Shown here: in pieces, positions 1-10,310 of the stretch
Layout of the letters: every line of letters begins with the position of its first letter
Numbering within the stretch: the stretch's first letter is position 1
NCBI GenBank assembly: GCA_905220665.1
Contig: CAJNAR010000003.1
Location: forward strand, 422,851-486,850
Reading direction: 5' to 3'
DNA length: 64,000 nucleotides
Source of the DNA: Albugo candida
Taxonomy: Eukaryota; Oomycota; Peronosporomycetes; Albuginales; Albuginaceae
Translations under genes and position numbers: made by a program
The notes under the pieces: generated by a model
The model's input: only the letters and a program-made list of their open reading frames with translations
Told to the model about the DNA's origin: nothing
The model's database searches: none

Positions 1-2
1 GG

Positions 3-1527
3 ATGGAACAAACGCTAATCGATGCAAAAGAAACATTGGAAAGCGCAGAAACCGTTCGATTGCTAAACGAGAAGATCCAAAAGATGGAACTTGATGACAA
101 AAAGCACAAAGAGGAGGTACGATAATGTATCAGTAGCAATACTGTCGACTCTGTCACTCTTGTGCCTGCAGCTGAAGAGCTTCATGGAAACTGCTAAGAA
201 TGCTGTTGTGATTAAAGAAAAATTATATCAAGCTCTGCAACAAGTGAAACATGCCGAAGACCGCAATACAACCTTGCAGGATGAACTGGTAAAGAGTGTG
301 CGCAGCCCGACAAATATCCGTTCTGATCTATCCTCTGCAGAGCATGCTGAAGGGCGTCGAAGAAACGCACAAAAGATTCATCCATCAGTTCCATTCTATC
401 GCACGAGATCCAGAAAGTGAGTAGTTTAGCTGTCGGCTCTAGCAAAGTTTCATTGCTAAGGGGATTGATGTCAGGCTGTATTACGTTGGATGAACTGGAG
501 AGAGAGCCCGGGCTTGCTGTACTCAAGCTATATAAAGCACATCAAGAAGAGCTTGAAAGCCTGACTTTCGAGAAAGGATCGTTGAAGATTGAGTTGCAGC
601 GTGTTCAAAGGCAATCAGAAGCCGTGAGAGAGGAGGCAGAGGTGCTACGTCTTCGGGAGAAGGAATTAGAGGTCTCGGTCAAAAAAGTGGAATGCGAGGT
701 TTTTACAGTCTCAATGGCGTGATATTTGTTAGAGAGCTTACTGTTTCTGTCTGCTGCAGCTTGCTGAACAGAAAAAGGCAGCCAAAAGCCTTCAGCATAA
801 GAATATCGAGCTCGTAGAAATCTTGCAAACATACGCAAATCACGCCGCAAATGAAGTTGATCCGGCCCAGAAACCGCAAGAATTCGTATCCGTGCATCAA
901 TCACTCCAAAACGCCGCTAAAGAACCCACAGCTATTTCTCAAAAGGAGTCGGCATCAATCCAAAAAATGAATAATGTAATGGAAAAGCGACTCCACGAAG
1001 CAAATGCGGAAGATTTACACCACGAAAAGCCAGTTGAGCGAAATGATTTCAATTCAGGAAGCACTAAAGTGCTGCATTTGGCTTTGAATCCAACAAGCGA
1101 ACTACTTGAGCAGAAGCATTCAAATTCTTTGGAAAGTAGTGATCAAGTTGCAACGTTGAAAACAACGACGTCGTACGAGACTGTAGAAGGCCAAAAGCTG
1201 CTGAATCAACGGCTCAAAGAAGTGTTTCGATCTCAAATCCAGCAATATCGTGAAGCAGTCTATCTCTTGACAGGATATAAGGTCGACCTCAACAAAGCGA
1301 ACGGAGCCGAATTGTTGCGCTTGCGCTCCATGTATGCGGCTCAACGAGAGGACGAATTACTGGTTCGAATGGACAAGGCAGGGAATCTAGAGCTACTCGA
1401 CACAGACTATTCCCGTCAGATCGATCAAAGAGTGCTAGAGTATCTCACAACGTGTCGCTCATTCCCTGCATTTCTTGGAACACTTACTTTGCATTTATTT
1501 GAACGACAAACGTTTCAAGGGATTTGA
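3..1527 (+). CDS. MAD1: Spindle assembly checkpoint protein MAD1, C-terminal part (5' end outside window)
   Basis: The gene enters the window already in coding sequence. Visible introns are about 117-171, 289-340, one starting at 417 (donor GTGAGT, acceptor uncertain) and about 699-759. The first three quarters is charged, heptad-like coiled coil. The last ~110 residues carry the Mad1 C-terminal fold: a segment ending in LTGYKVDLN, then RLRSMYA, then a final helix with SFPAFLGTLTLHLFERQT close to the end, the position this motif has in animal and yeast Mad1. Mad1 recruits Mad2 to unattached kinetochores, with the C-terminal domain binding Bub1 and the kinetochore (family knowledge). The N-terminal coiled coil and start codon are missing. 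Identity is firm; the exact exon map between 417 and 760 is not. Confidence 0.85.
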
Positions 1528-1719
1528 TTCGTCGTAATTACGAGTAAATTTGACGGTTGTTTTCGCTCCTCATGGACACTTTCCAATCAATGTAGGCTTT
1601 ATTATTGTAAGAGATTTCGTCCGTTAAAGTGTAGGATCACCACACGTTCTCCTGTAACCATGGGCCCTTCGTCTCTCAAGTGCTGATACTCAGCTGAGCA
1701 CCGGTCGTTGCTATAATAG

Positions 1720-2588
1720 CTCGCGTCCAAAAGGTTGAACGTTGGACTGATTTGCACATGTTTTCTACGACTGAATGCAAGCGCGACGGTAGGTACAACA
1801 GAAAAGAAGAGATGCTAGTTATGTGGCAAGACGATACAGAAAGACAGCAGATCCAAGCGAGCTGTATAGAAGAGGATCTGTCAGTGTGATAGACATCCTG
1901 GTCAACCCACCAGTGCGACATAATGCGTAAGCATCAGCGGCAGTTCACGTAGGAAGCAATCGATTGTTAAGGCATACTCCATGCGATAAGCGCGAATTAG
2001 AAAGTTGGACGCTGACACCATTGTGCGTAAGAAGACGTAGTAGATAATAGAAAAGATGGGCGCCTTTGATAGCATTTTCACAAATGCGCGGTGGAAGTAC
2101 ATTGGGTACTTTGAGACAACATAGCCTCGTTGAAATGATAGGTATATTGATAATGTTTTAAAGCGAAAGCGTTGCATCGGGCAATTCGCCTTTCTGAGTA
2201 CAATGTTCCATTGCGATACTTTAACCAAGTGCTGATATATGCATCCTACTGGATTTGTCTATCACGTCATATCGCAAAAATATATGCGAAATGTTCAAAT
2301 ATAGAACTAAAAAAATCATATCGTTTGTATCTTCGAGTAAAGAAATACAATATAAAATTCAAAGGATTCAATTTCTGATCGTCCAAGCGCACCTTTCGCA
2401 TCGCTTCGAACAGTTGGTAATGCTGTCGTGCCATTCGATTTCTTAGTTTCTCTTGTAATTGATTACATGAGCAAAATCCACTGGTGCGTACATTGTGTGA
2501 GATAGAACTGATACTTTGGCACTCACTTTTGCTTTTTCCTTCAGAACGCCACGCAACCCGCTCTCAACTGCAAACTCTACAATCCTCG
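1720..2588 (+). repeat. Upstream module of the nucleoside-hydrolase-like family, copy 1
   Basis: This stretch resembles 7120-8065 and 13030-13976 on the plus strand and 56195-56940 on the minus strand. Shared landmarks in order are a GTTGGAC box near 1740, GCGACATAATGCG near 1917, TTGGACGCTGACACC near 2005, TTTCACAAATGCGCGG near 2077, the antisense block 2115-2230, TCACGTCATATCGCAA near 2262, and a conserved leader immediately before the start codon. Conservation over ~850 bp of non-coding DNA shows that gene and promoter were duplicated together. It may contain the promoter; no core element was identified with certainty. Confidence 0.7.
1902..2228 (-). other. Divergent ORF in the upstream module, copy 1 (108 codons)
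   Basis: This open frame runs opposite to the adjacent secreted-protein gene and starts about 360 bp upstream of it. Its N-terminal half, VSQWNIVLRKANCPMQRFRF followed by YLSFQRGYV and FVKMLSKA, is nearly repeated in the ORF at 56554-56919. Degraded pieces in the same relative position lie near 7359-7702 and 13347-13544. No family is recognised. Conservation may only reflect shared ancestry of the repeat; frames are broken in two copies, which argues against a required product. Confidence 0.25.
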
Positions 2589-3797
2589 ATGGCTCGTTCC
2601 AAGCTTCGATTTCAGCTTGTGTGTGTATGGGCACTGTGTCTGATGTGTCCTACTCTCTCTGAAGACCACCATACGTGCCTAGTGGAGACGGACGGAGAAC
2701 CTGATGATCTGTATGCGTTGGCGCTAGCGGCAAAGGATGAAGAATTCATCAAAATGTGTGGAAAAGACTTGCACATATCTGTAATGTGGCCTTACAAAAA
2801 GAAGCTGGATACTTTGAAAGTTATTTTTCATTTCCTTGAACCAAGGAGTTTACATATCTACGAGGGCGCGACTTCAGCAATTGATACATCGACAAATTTA
2901 CCGGACCATAATCAGAAAATTGTCCAGGGGAATTCGCAAGCCAGTATAGCAATCACAAAGTTACTATCAACGAAGAAATCCATTTATATTTTGATTATTG
3001 GACCGTGCACCACCCTAGCGACAGGCATGAAAAATGTTAAAGGAAATGTACCATTTCAGGAGCATGTGAAAGAAATTTTTTGGCTTGGTGGTTTCAAGGA
3101 AGAAGGCAAGCAGTATATGACATCTTACAACTGGTATAGAGACATTGAGGCGACAGAATACATCCTACAAGACACGATACTTGCAAGCAAGATCACCGTT
3201 GTGATGTCAAGAGAATCTCATATGTACCATCCTGGTTTGACACCTAATAACTTCCGGCCTTTCTATGAGAAGCTATCACATCTCGAGAACGATAAAGTGA
3301 TGAGACATGTGAATTTAGCTCGAAGAGAATGGATGGAACATTTTATGAAAAATAAAATTAAGCAAATTACAGATATCTCTTCACCGTTGGAAATAGATCT
3401 CGCGGATGAAGTGGATAAAACTCAGAATGTGTGCGCCGCAGACATCGTTGCTGCACTGGTCATGTTTCATCCAAAACTAGTAAAGGAAATGAAATTAATC
3501 GAGTACAAACTGCACACAACGAAAAAAAAAGAGACAGAAGCCTGGGATACGACTGAAGCTATCATTCTATCACCGCCTATGATCAAACATCCTATGACAT
3601 TCGCCTCTCCAAATATCAATATGAAGTCAGGCATCTACACGAACAAGTTCATCACTGAAATCAATGATATCGCGATCGACTATTCCAAGAAAAATACGCA
3701 ACCGATACCGAACCTGTCGCCGCCGAAGGTGGGTCCCGTAGATGACAATTTCAAAAAATTTGTTCTTTATCTACTCGACCTATATTCACCCAAGTAG
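2589..3797 (+). CDS. Secreted nucleoside-hydrolase-like protein, paralogue 1
   Basis: Single exon, 402 residues. The start at 2589 is chosen because MARSKLRFQL aligns with the first residues of the other copies. Residues 1-~25 form a signal peptide (hydrophobic core LVCVWALCLM), so secretion is predicted. Motif order matches the nucleoside hydrolase fold. ETDGEPDDLYAL (~30-42) resembles the metal-binding DxDxxxDD loop and the DUF1593-type NEPDD variant. IIGPCTTLA follows, then WLGGF, then YNWYRDIEATEYI (counterpart of N-x-x-x-D-P-E-A), then CAADIVAALVMFHPKLV near the C terminus. The first Asp of DxDxxxDD is Glu here. Classical members cleave N-glycosidic bonds of ribonucleosides; activity of this protein is unproven. 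Paralogues lie at 8066 (broken), 13977, 55028 and 63281 (stub). Possibly an effector or an apoplastic purine-scavenging enzyme. Confidence 0.75.
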   Translation: MARSKLRFQLVCVWALCLMCPTLSEDHHTCLVETDGEPDDLYALALAAKDEEFIKMCGKDLHISVMWPYKKKLDTLKVIFHFLEPRSLHIYEGATSAIDTSTNLPDHNQKIVQGNSQASIAITKLLSTKKSIYILIIGPCTTLATGMKNVKGNVPFQEHVKEIFWLGGFKEEGKQYMTSYNWYRDIEATEYILQDTILASKITVVMSRESHMYHPGLTPNNFRPFYEKLSHLENDKVMRHVNLARREWMEHFMKNKIKQITDISSPLEIDLADEVDKTQNVCAADIVAALVMFHPKLVKEMKLIEYKLHTTKKKETEAWDTTEAIILSPPMIKHPMTFASPNINMKSGIYTNKFITEINDIAIDYSKKNTQPIPNLSPPKVGPVDDNFKKFVLYLLDLYSPK

Positions 3798-6501
3798 CCA
3801 GGGTCAGAAGCAACTAGCTAAAGGCATAATAACAAGTGTTTCTTTCTCTTCCCTCGTCCATGCCCTACGCACCTTCCTTGCACACTTTTGCGAGCATAAG
3901 TTGACCCAGTAAACCTTGTATCCAATTAATTGCTCATGATCATTTCGCGAGTGAGCCATCCATATCGATTTTTGTACCCCATGCATCTTGTATCCGTATC
4001 ATTCAGATGCAGGGAGTCTGAATAGACCTGGAACAGCTGCATCATTTGATAAGAATACATTTATTACCACTATATCCAAAAGAAAGACAGCAATTGCAAA
4101 AGTAGGTGAGAAAAAGACCGTGCAATTCTTAAAGGGAGCCGCTAACCAGCCCGCAGCTTTCGCTAACCAGCCCTCACCCTTAAATATAGCACTCTAAGAT
4201 ATGATTACGAGTTATGATTGGCTAAAACGAGTACCCTTATTTGAATATATGCTCTAAGAAGCGGTTTTACAATATTAAGATTGGCTAGGTCTATATCTAA
4301 ATCTACTGCTGCAGGTTTTGCTGGTGCTGTTGGTGCTGTTTTGCATTTGCTGCACAATGACAGCAAGCTGGCCTTCGCAAGCAAGGCGAACTGCTGAATC
4401 CACTGAGAGTAGATCACCTGCAATAAATGAATTGTCAGATAAATGTAACTTTTGCCAGCACAATTAGCATACAATACAAATTACCTGTTGACACAGAGAT
4501 CCCTTTTTTGAGAGCAGCATGGACGCTCTCCACCCAAAATGTTAGTACATGCCCATATGGCGCCTATTGTGTAGGAGAGCAAAAAAAAACGCTCCTTGTA
4601 AACCAGCCAAGTTGTCTCAAGGTAGCTCATCGAAGCAGCGAAGGTGGCATGCATTGCTGAAAGTTGGGTCTGATGAGTTGAAGTGTGATTTTATTGTATT
4701 AAATTCCGTTGCATCTATTCAGATTAATCAGAGGCCCCTATTTCCATAAATTTATGAAGGGTGGGGCTGGATAACGATTCTCGTAATTTTATTTTATTTA
4801 CTCTGTTATATTTGTTTAAACCAATCAGAGGCCACCCATCTATTAATTTATGGAGGCTGAGGGCTGGTTAGCGGCTCCCTTTTAAATTCTTACGATAGAT
4901 CTTGTACTCAGTATTATCTGATACCAATTTCGAAGTAATTACAGGAATACTCAATTCAGCAGTGGCTGACCAAATCCTCCTTCTTTCCTTCTTGACAACG
5001 CGTCTGTATTCGAAAATCGGCACAAGTAATCGAAAAGAAGCACTTCGTTTCTATAAGTTGCAGTCAAATGATCACAAAGTGTATTTACTGCGTCACCGGT
5101 TGGAAAAATGAGAGAAAAGAAGAAAATGTGAAGTATGTATCTCGCTAGCGGAATGAGAGTTGCAGCTGAATGTTTGGGAGTTGGATTGTGGCGACACTTC
5201 AAATCGGAGCGAAAACGGAGTTGTGTACTTGTTGGGCACCGATTTGGTTTGATAGTAAAAATGCGCACGGAATACAGAACGAGCTAATCGTCACATCCAT
5301 GCTATCTGATGGAGAATCAACATGGGAAGTAGTCTCTATGTAGTCGCCTTTCAACACAGCATCATGCACACGAGTACTCTCGAAATTTGAAGGCGTGGTG
5401 GCAAGCTACAAGTTACGAATGGAATACAGGGAATGCAGAAGAAAGTATGGATTGAGGAACAATACTGATCGATTCTCTTGGATGTTTTCACTCTTTTTTT
5501 CCTGCGCCTGTATCTACGCTGCCGCTAAAACTATGACAGACACGCTGTTGGGATTAAGGAAGAGTCATTGACCCACAAAAGGTTTGCTTACAATTGAATC
5601 CGGACACAATTATACGCGTTAGAGCATCCTTTCGACGAAATTCGAATTGCATACGTTCAATTCCGGATTTTCTCACTGATAGTCTATCTGGATGCACGTG
5701 TAGCACATGACACCGGAGAAGAAGATGACTGCATTAAGAGGTGACATCGAGCACCGTTTACGTATGGCTCTCAATCACGGATCGCCTACTATAAGAGGAC
5801 AAAGATTGCAGACGCTCCAGTCGCTTATTCTCGTCGAGATGATATTACTTTCCGGAATTGGGTTGGCCTTTGGTGGGTGGCAACATTGTTTCCAAGTCAC
5901 CTCACGCGCAGTAACCGTCCTCGCAGGATTTGTGATTGACGTGGAAGGTATGGGATAGCATATCGCTCTTGCAAACTGGCGGAATACAACTCACTCGGGT
6001 CCGATTCCGTGGTATCAAGGTCGTTCGACGAGGAAGTTTGGTTCTTATACAACGTCAAGTCAAACAGAATAGTGGATCGAAGAACACAAGCTTGCTTTTG
6101 CGTGAACATCGAACAGGTCAGAAGATGTATCAATCACATTGATGTTCGACGCTTATACGTCAAGATATTACTTGAACGACGAGGTGCAGCTGCATTTGAG
6201 AGTCTCGTTCATCTATACGCACTCACTCCAATTTGGTCCCATCTAATGCATGGATGAAGTGTTTTTTGGAACGTCGAAGAAATAAGGACCTTCTGATCAT
6301 CAATATCGGACAATTCCACGATGTACAAAACCCTGTCCTCCTCTGGCAGTTTCTAAGCCGTGCTCGCCGCTGATAGAGATCGGTACGTTCTGAGGATATC
6401 TTGAATACGCGAATGGTGTGGGTATTAAGCTGCACTACGGTCAACGGCAATTCAAAGGTATTACGAAACCAAGCAAAAAACACTGTATTGTGTCAAGGAG
6501 C
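3798..6501. other. Gene-poor stretch with one transposon-like element
   Basis: Apart from the inverted-repeat element at 4120-4893, only short unrelated open frames are seen. The longest (5707-5958, plus) starts with a Met-Thr-Pro-Glu-Lys stretch and resembles nothing I recognise. No convincing splice pattern, tRNA or known protein motif was found. Confidence 0.5.
4120..4893. mobile_element. Inverted-repeat-bounded, non-autonomous DNA transposon-like element
   Basis: The left end (about 4120-4152) includes GGGAGCCGCTAACCAGCCC. The right end (about 4861-4893) is its reverse complement, GGGCTGGTTAGCGGCTCCC, and the match continues imperfectly outward (TTCTTAAAGGG versus CCCTTTTAAATTCT). Sub-terminal copies of the CTAACCAGCCCTCACCCTT motif recur inside on both sides (4162-4181; inverted and imperfect near 4752-4775 and 4851-4875). 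No transposase gene is visible, so a MITE or deletion derivative is the best reading. Target-site duplications could not be fixed by eye. Confidence 0.55.
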
Positions 6502-6861
6502 TCATTTCACACAGGGCGGGAATGCTGTTCGAAGCCATTGGAGATCGAATACAGATCTTACTGCAATGCAGCAAACGCATGTATAGAAGGAAACCCGTGC
6601 AGCTGAGTGGTGCAAAAGAAGCTCAACAAAATGTCTCCACATGATCGTATGGAGCACACGGACAAGTAGACGCATTGAGTCGGAACACAAGAAATGAGGA
6701 TGTCTGGCATAGATACCAATCAAGCGTTCTACGTTTGATTCAATGTGTACGGCTCCAATGGACGACGAATTGTTGCCCTTGTCATCAATGATGTGGCTCA
6801 AATAGACGACGAAGGGATGTGGAGCCACTCGATAGCGACTATTGTCGTCAGATGGATTCAT
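6502..6861 (-). other. ORF in the distal part of the repeat module (119 codons)
   Basis: The frame reads YLSHIIDDKGNNSSSIGAVH, then LIGIYARHPHFLCSDSMRLL and VRVLHT. The same protein sequence with few changes is readable on the plus strand around 57140-57315, and a more damaged version lies on the minus strand around 12600-12720. The persistence of one frame across copies suggests the module once carried a real coding exon here. No family is recognised, and this copy may itself be a fragment. Confidence 0.3.
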
Positions 6862-8065
6862 CTCACTACCTGTCGATGATGCTCTGCTTTTCGTCGACTC
6901 TCAGTTTGCATTTTTCGGAGAAACGTGCTTTGTCCGAAATGGCAATAGGTACTAATTACATATCGCGCGACTCTTTCAATTCAACTTTGAATTGAGTCAC
7001 GGGTTCTGATCGTATAAGTAAAAGGAGCGTAAGAAGTCTGTTGTATTGTTGCGTTCCTCGATAGTCTTGGACGCTTCTTTATCAAAGTTCTTTTCCGAAG
7101 CTGTGCATCGTCTTTTCTCAAGTAGCACACGTCAAGAACTTTTCAGACGTTGGACGCCATTTGAGATATTGTTTTGGAATTAATCCAAGCAAGACGCCAC
7201 GTGCAAGAGGAAAAAGAAGCGCCCGTAACATGATGTGTACAAGGAAGATACAGACAGGCTGCAGATCTAAGCAAGCTGTCAAGAAAGGAGCTCTCCGTGA
7301 TGAATAGCCATCCTGGTCAACACACCAGTGCGACATAATGCGTAATCAGCCACAAAATTCACGTAGGAAGCATCCAGCTCAGACGACTAAGAGTTGCGCT
7401 AAAGAGAAAAATGACCGGTAAGGTACTGCTCAAATGTTGCGACGATAAAGAGAAATTGGACGCTGACGCATTTGTGCGTAAGGAGGCGTAGATGAGATGC
7501 GCACTTTCGATAGCAATTACACACATGGTTGGTAGAAGTACAACCGGTACTTCAAGACCACATAGCCGCATTGAAATGATAGGTGCATTAATAATGTTTC
7601 AAAAACAAAAACGTTGCAAATCGATTCATAGAATCCATTCCCAAAAATGGATAATCCGCCTTTCCGCTTGCGATATGGGGCTCGATTACGATACTTCAAC
7701 AAAGGTCTAATGTATGCGGTCTACTGCATTTCTTCATCACGTCATATCGCAAGATAATATGCGAAATGTCTATATATAGAAGTAATAAATGATGTTGTGA
7801 GTTTTTTTGAATGACAAAACAAATTTTAAATTCACAGGATTCGGTTTATGATCGCACAAGTGCACCTTTCTCATCGCTTCGACCTGTTTGTAATGCTGTC
7901 GTGCTATTCGATTCCTTAGATTCCGCTGCAAATGATTACGTGTACACAGCGAGCAAAATCCATTGGTACGTGTTTGTGTGAGATTAAACTGATACTTTTG
8001 CATTCACTTTTACTTTTGCTATCAAGAACGCAACCAAGTATCAACTGCACACTCTGCAACATCCG
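6525..8065 (+). repeat. Upstream module, copy 2
   Basis: It shares the same ordered landmarks as copies 1, 3 and 4: the CAGATCTTACTGCAATGCAGC block near 6550, TCAAGCGTTCTACGTTTGA near 6719, GCGACATAATGCG near 7331, TTGGACGCTGACGC near 7455 and the leader before 8066. It is longer than copy 1 because the distal part (6525-6850), also present in copies 3 and 4, is retained. Confidence 0.7.
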
Positions 8066-8975
8066 ATGGCTCATTCCAAACTCCGTTTCCAGCTCGTGTG
8101 TGTATGGGCACTTTGTCTGATGCGTTTCAACTATTGTCAAGTAGAAATAAGATGCATAGTGGCCATGGATCCCAAACAAGCTGCTGGATATCATGCGATG
8201 GCACTGTGGGCAAAGTCCGATTCATTCATTCAAGAATGTTCGGAGTACCTGTATCCACAACTCCTTGACTAAAGCTAAAACCATTCTGCGCCCAATATTC
8301 GAAGAGTCCCCTAAGAAGGTCAATTTGCACATCGGCACCGAGTATAATGATATTCTAAAAGCACTGCAATAATCCAGATCCGCTCGTATTTTGATCCTGG
8401 GATCGTATTAGGACGTGGCAAAAGTCTTTGAAGATTTTGGTCATGAAAACGTTGGGACTGTTGTGAAAGAAATCTTTTTGGCACGTTGGGATAAAGACAA
8501 CGGTGCCCATGGTAAACAGCATAGCACTTCTCGCACGGATATGGACATTAGATCTGTCAACTCAATCCTGCGAATTGGATCTCTGAAAGGCAAATTTCAA
8601 ATTGTGGATCTACATACCAACGACAAGTACGCATCGATGATTTCAGACGAACATTTGCCACTGCTGTTCTACCACTTAGGGGACAGCAAAAATATTGCAT
8701 TACAATATTTAGTCCTCTTGCGAACTCGTAGGGTGAGTCCTTTTTCTCCAAGGACCTTTCTTTCTTATCCAATTGAGAAACTAAGTTCCTCAGTCATCGT
8801 GGCTGCATTGGCGATGTTTTACCCCGATGTCTTTAGAAGTACGGTAGATTCTGAATACGAATACAAGTGTGATGGCACAGGGGGAACGAAATTTACTGCG
8901 GCAACAGTAATCACTGGAATCCGCCATTCGGAATTCGAGAAATTGGTTCTTGATCTGTTCAGAAAGTACAAATAA
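8066..8975 (+). pseudogene. Nucleoside-hydrolase-like paralogue 2, disrupted
   Basis: It begins with the family signal peptide (MAHSKLRFQLVCVWALCLM), but the frame stops at 8272 after only 68 codons. Family sequence resumes in another frame at 8415-8975, giving a C-terminal half with VIVAALAMFYPDV and a final EKLVLDLFRKYK that aligns with the other paralogues. The metal-loop region reads AMDPKQAA instead of TDGEPDD, so the active-site motif has also decayed. The central third is shortened. Both the frame breaks and the lost motif point to a pseudogene; a spliced rescue looks unlikely because no intron with good borders bridges 8272-8415. Confidence 0.75.
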
Positions 8976-9436
8976 GGTTGGTAAACAGGTGCGTGAACAA
9001 ATTGGCCTCTGAAGGCTCATTTATTAAGTAGTAGAAGTCTTAATCACTGATTGTGACAAAGATGTTAGATTTGCATGTATCTTGAATGGTGCATGCACGT
9101 GCCAAACATCGATTAGAAGGTATCGGGGATATCTGCTTCGATGTCGTGTCAACAACTATCTCCAATGTGCACAAATAGAAGAAGCATTTGCAAAAGTAGG
9201 CAAAAAACCACATAATTGGACCATACAATATATTGACTGTCAACAATAGCTTCCGCTTATTATCTTTTCTACGGGTCGACTTGGACCATATTAAACAAAA
9301 AAAAGTTCACGTGATCAGATCCCCATACCTTGCAATGATTCGACCACAACTGATTGAATGGCTACCGTGTATTGACGCATTTCTGACTCTGCTTGACGCT
9401 TTGAATGACGACTTCGCACAGTCGGAAATAAAAGCT
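8976..9436. other. Spacer without recognisable gene
   Basis: Only short open frames are present on either strand. Nothing was recognised. Confidence 0.5.
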
Positions 9437-10310
9437 TTAAAATAAATCCTCGCAACCAAATCCTCGGAGCTTCTCCTCCACTTTGCTCAGAATGGGCTCT
9501 ATCACATTTGTCATAACAATTGATTGTATCACCAAGTTTCGGTGAGATAACTCCTCAACAGCATGTTCCACGATGTTGTCGAGATAATCGTCAGCAGTAC
9601 TCTGATGCACCTTTGTGACAAAGCAAAACATGTGGTCGCGACGATCACGTGCGAGAACTTCCAATTGCCTCCGTGCTCCTTCCTCTATTATAAGCTCTTT
9701 TTGCCGCACATCAAGCATTTCGGACACCACTTTGCCTTCGACCTTTGAGAAAGCACATTTGGGGATTTCTGTCCCTTCTGCTGGTACTTGGAAGCTACCA
9801 GAAGGCAAAACGTCTCGCTTCGTCATTTTCACGAAGCTCTGCGATCAATTTGGCTCGCCGTTGCTTTCCCTCGTCCATCGTATTTTGAGCCGCACGGCCA
9901 TGAATGAGACGCTGCAATAGTCTCAACGCGTTGACTTCGGTTTCTGATGCAGCGATTTGAGACGCATAATCTAGGGTCTACGGTCGTTGCTGAACCGCTC
10001 GGTGATGTCCTTTGAGGAGTGATGGCATGAAGATACGCTCTCTATTTCTCAGACAAGTGATCTGTTGATTGCGTTGCCCCCGTTGTTAAGATGTGTCTCT
10101 ATTGCTTGTTGATCCCGACCCGTTTTACCGAGAAGAGCTCCCTCCGAAAATTGGTTTCCCAAGCGAATTGTAGGCAGTTGTTTCTCAAGCTCTTTCAAAC
10201 TTTCCAGCGTCGTGAGCTGATGATTCTTGAACTGAATATAAACTGGAGACTTTCTGATCCAACTCCCATTTCGCACTGTGGAGCGTATAGCGGTGCTTCT
10301 CATAATGAGC
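9437..10310 (-). pseudogene. CFAP91: C-terminal fragment of cilia/flagella-associated protein CFAP91 (MAATS1/AAT-1), copy A
   Basis: Read on the minus strand, 9970-9840 encodes ALRLLQRLIHGRAAQ, then MDEGKQRRAKLIAELRE. After a frame change near 9800-9830, KVEGKVVSEMLDVRQKEL is followed by EEGARRQLEVLARDRRDHMF, KVHQSTADDYLDNIVEHAVE and the stop. This series fits the C-terminal region of CFAP91, an axonemal protein of the calmodulin- and spoke-associated complex. An in-frame TAG just upstream of LDYASQ and the frame change show it is not intact. It directly follows an importin-alpha fragment on the same strand; the junction is near 10300. Zoosporic oomycetes keep flagellar genes, so an intact CFAP91 elsewhere is expected. 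Confidence 0.6.

Noticed and set aside
2484..2588. Longer N terminus for secreted paralogue 1
   Set aside because: There is no ATG upstream in the frame, and the other paralogues all begin at the conserved M-A-x-x-K-L-R-F-Q-L.
4205..4474. 89-codon minus-strand frame inside the inverted-repeat element
   Set aside because: No transposase motif, low-complexity composition, and its position inside a non-autonomous element makes chance likely.
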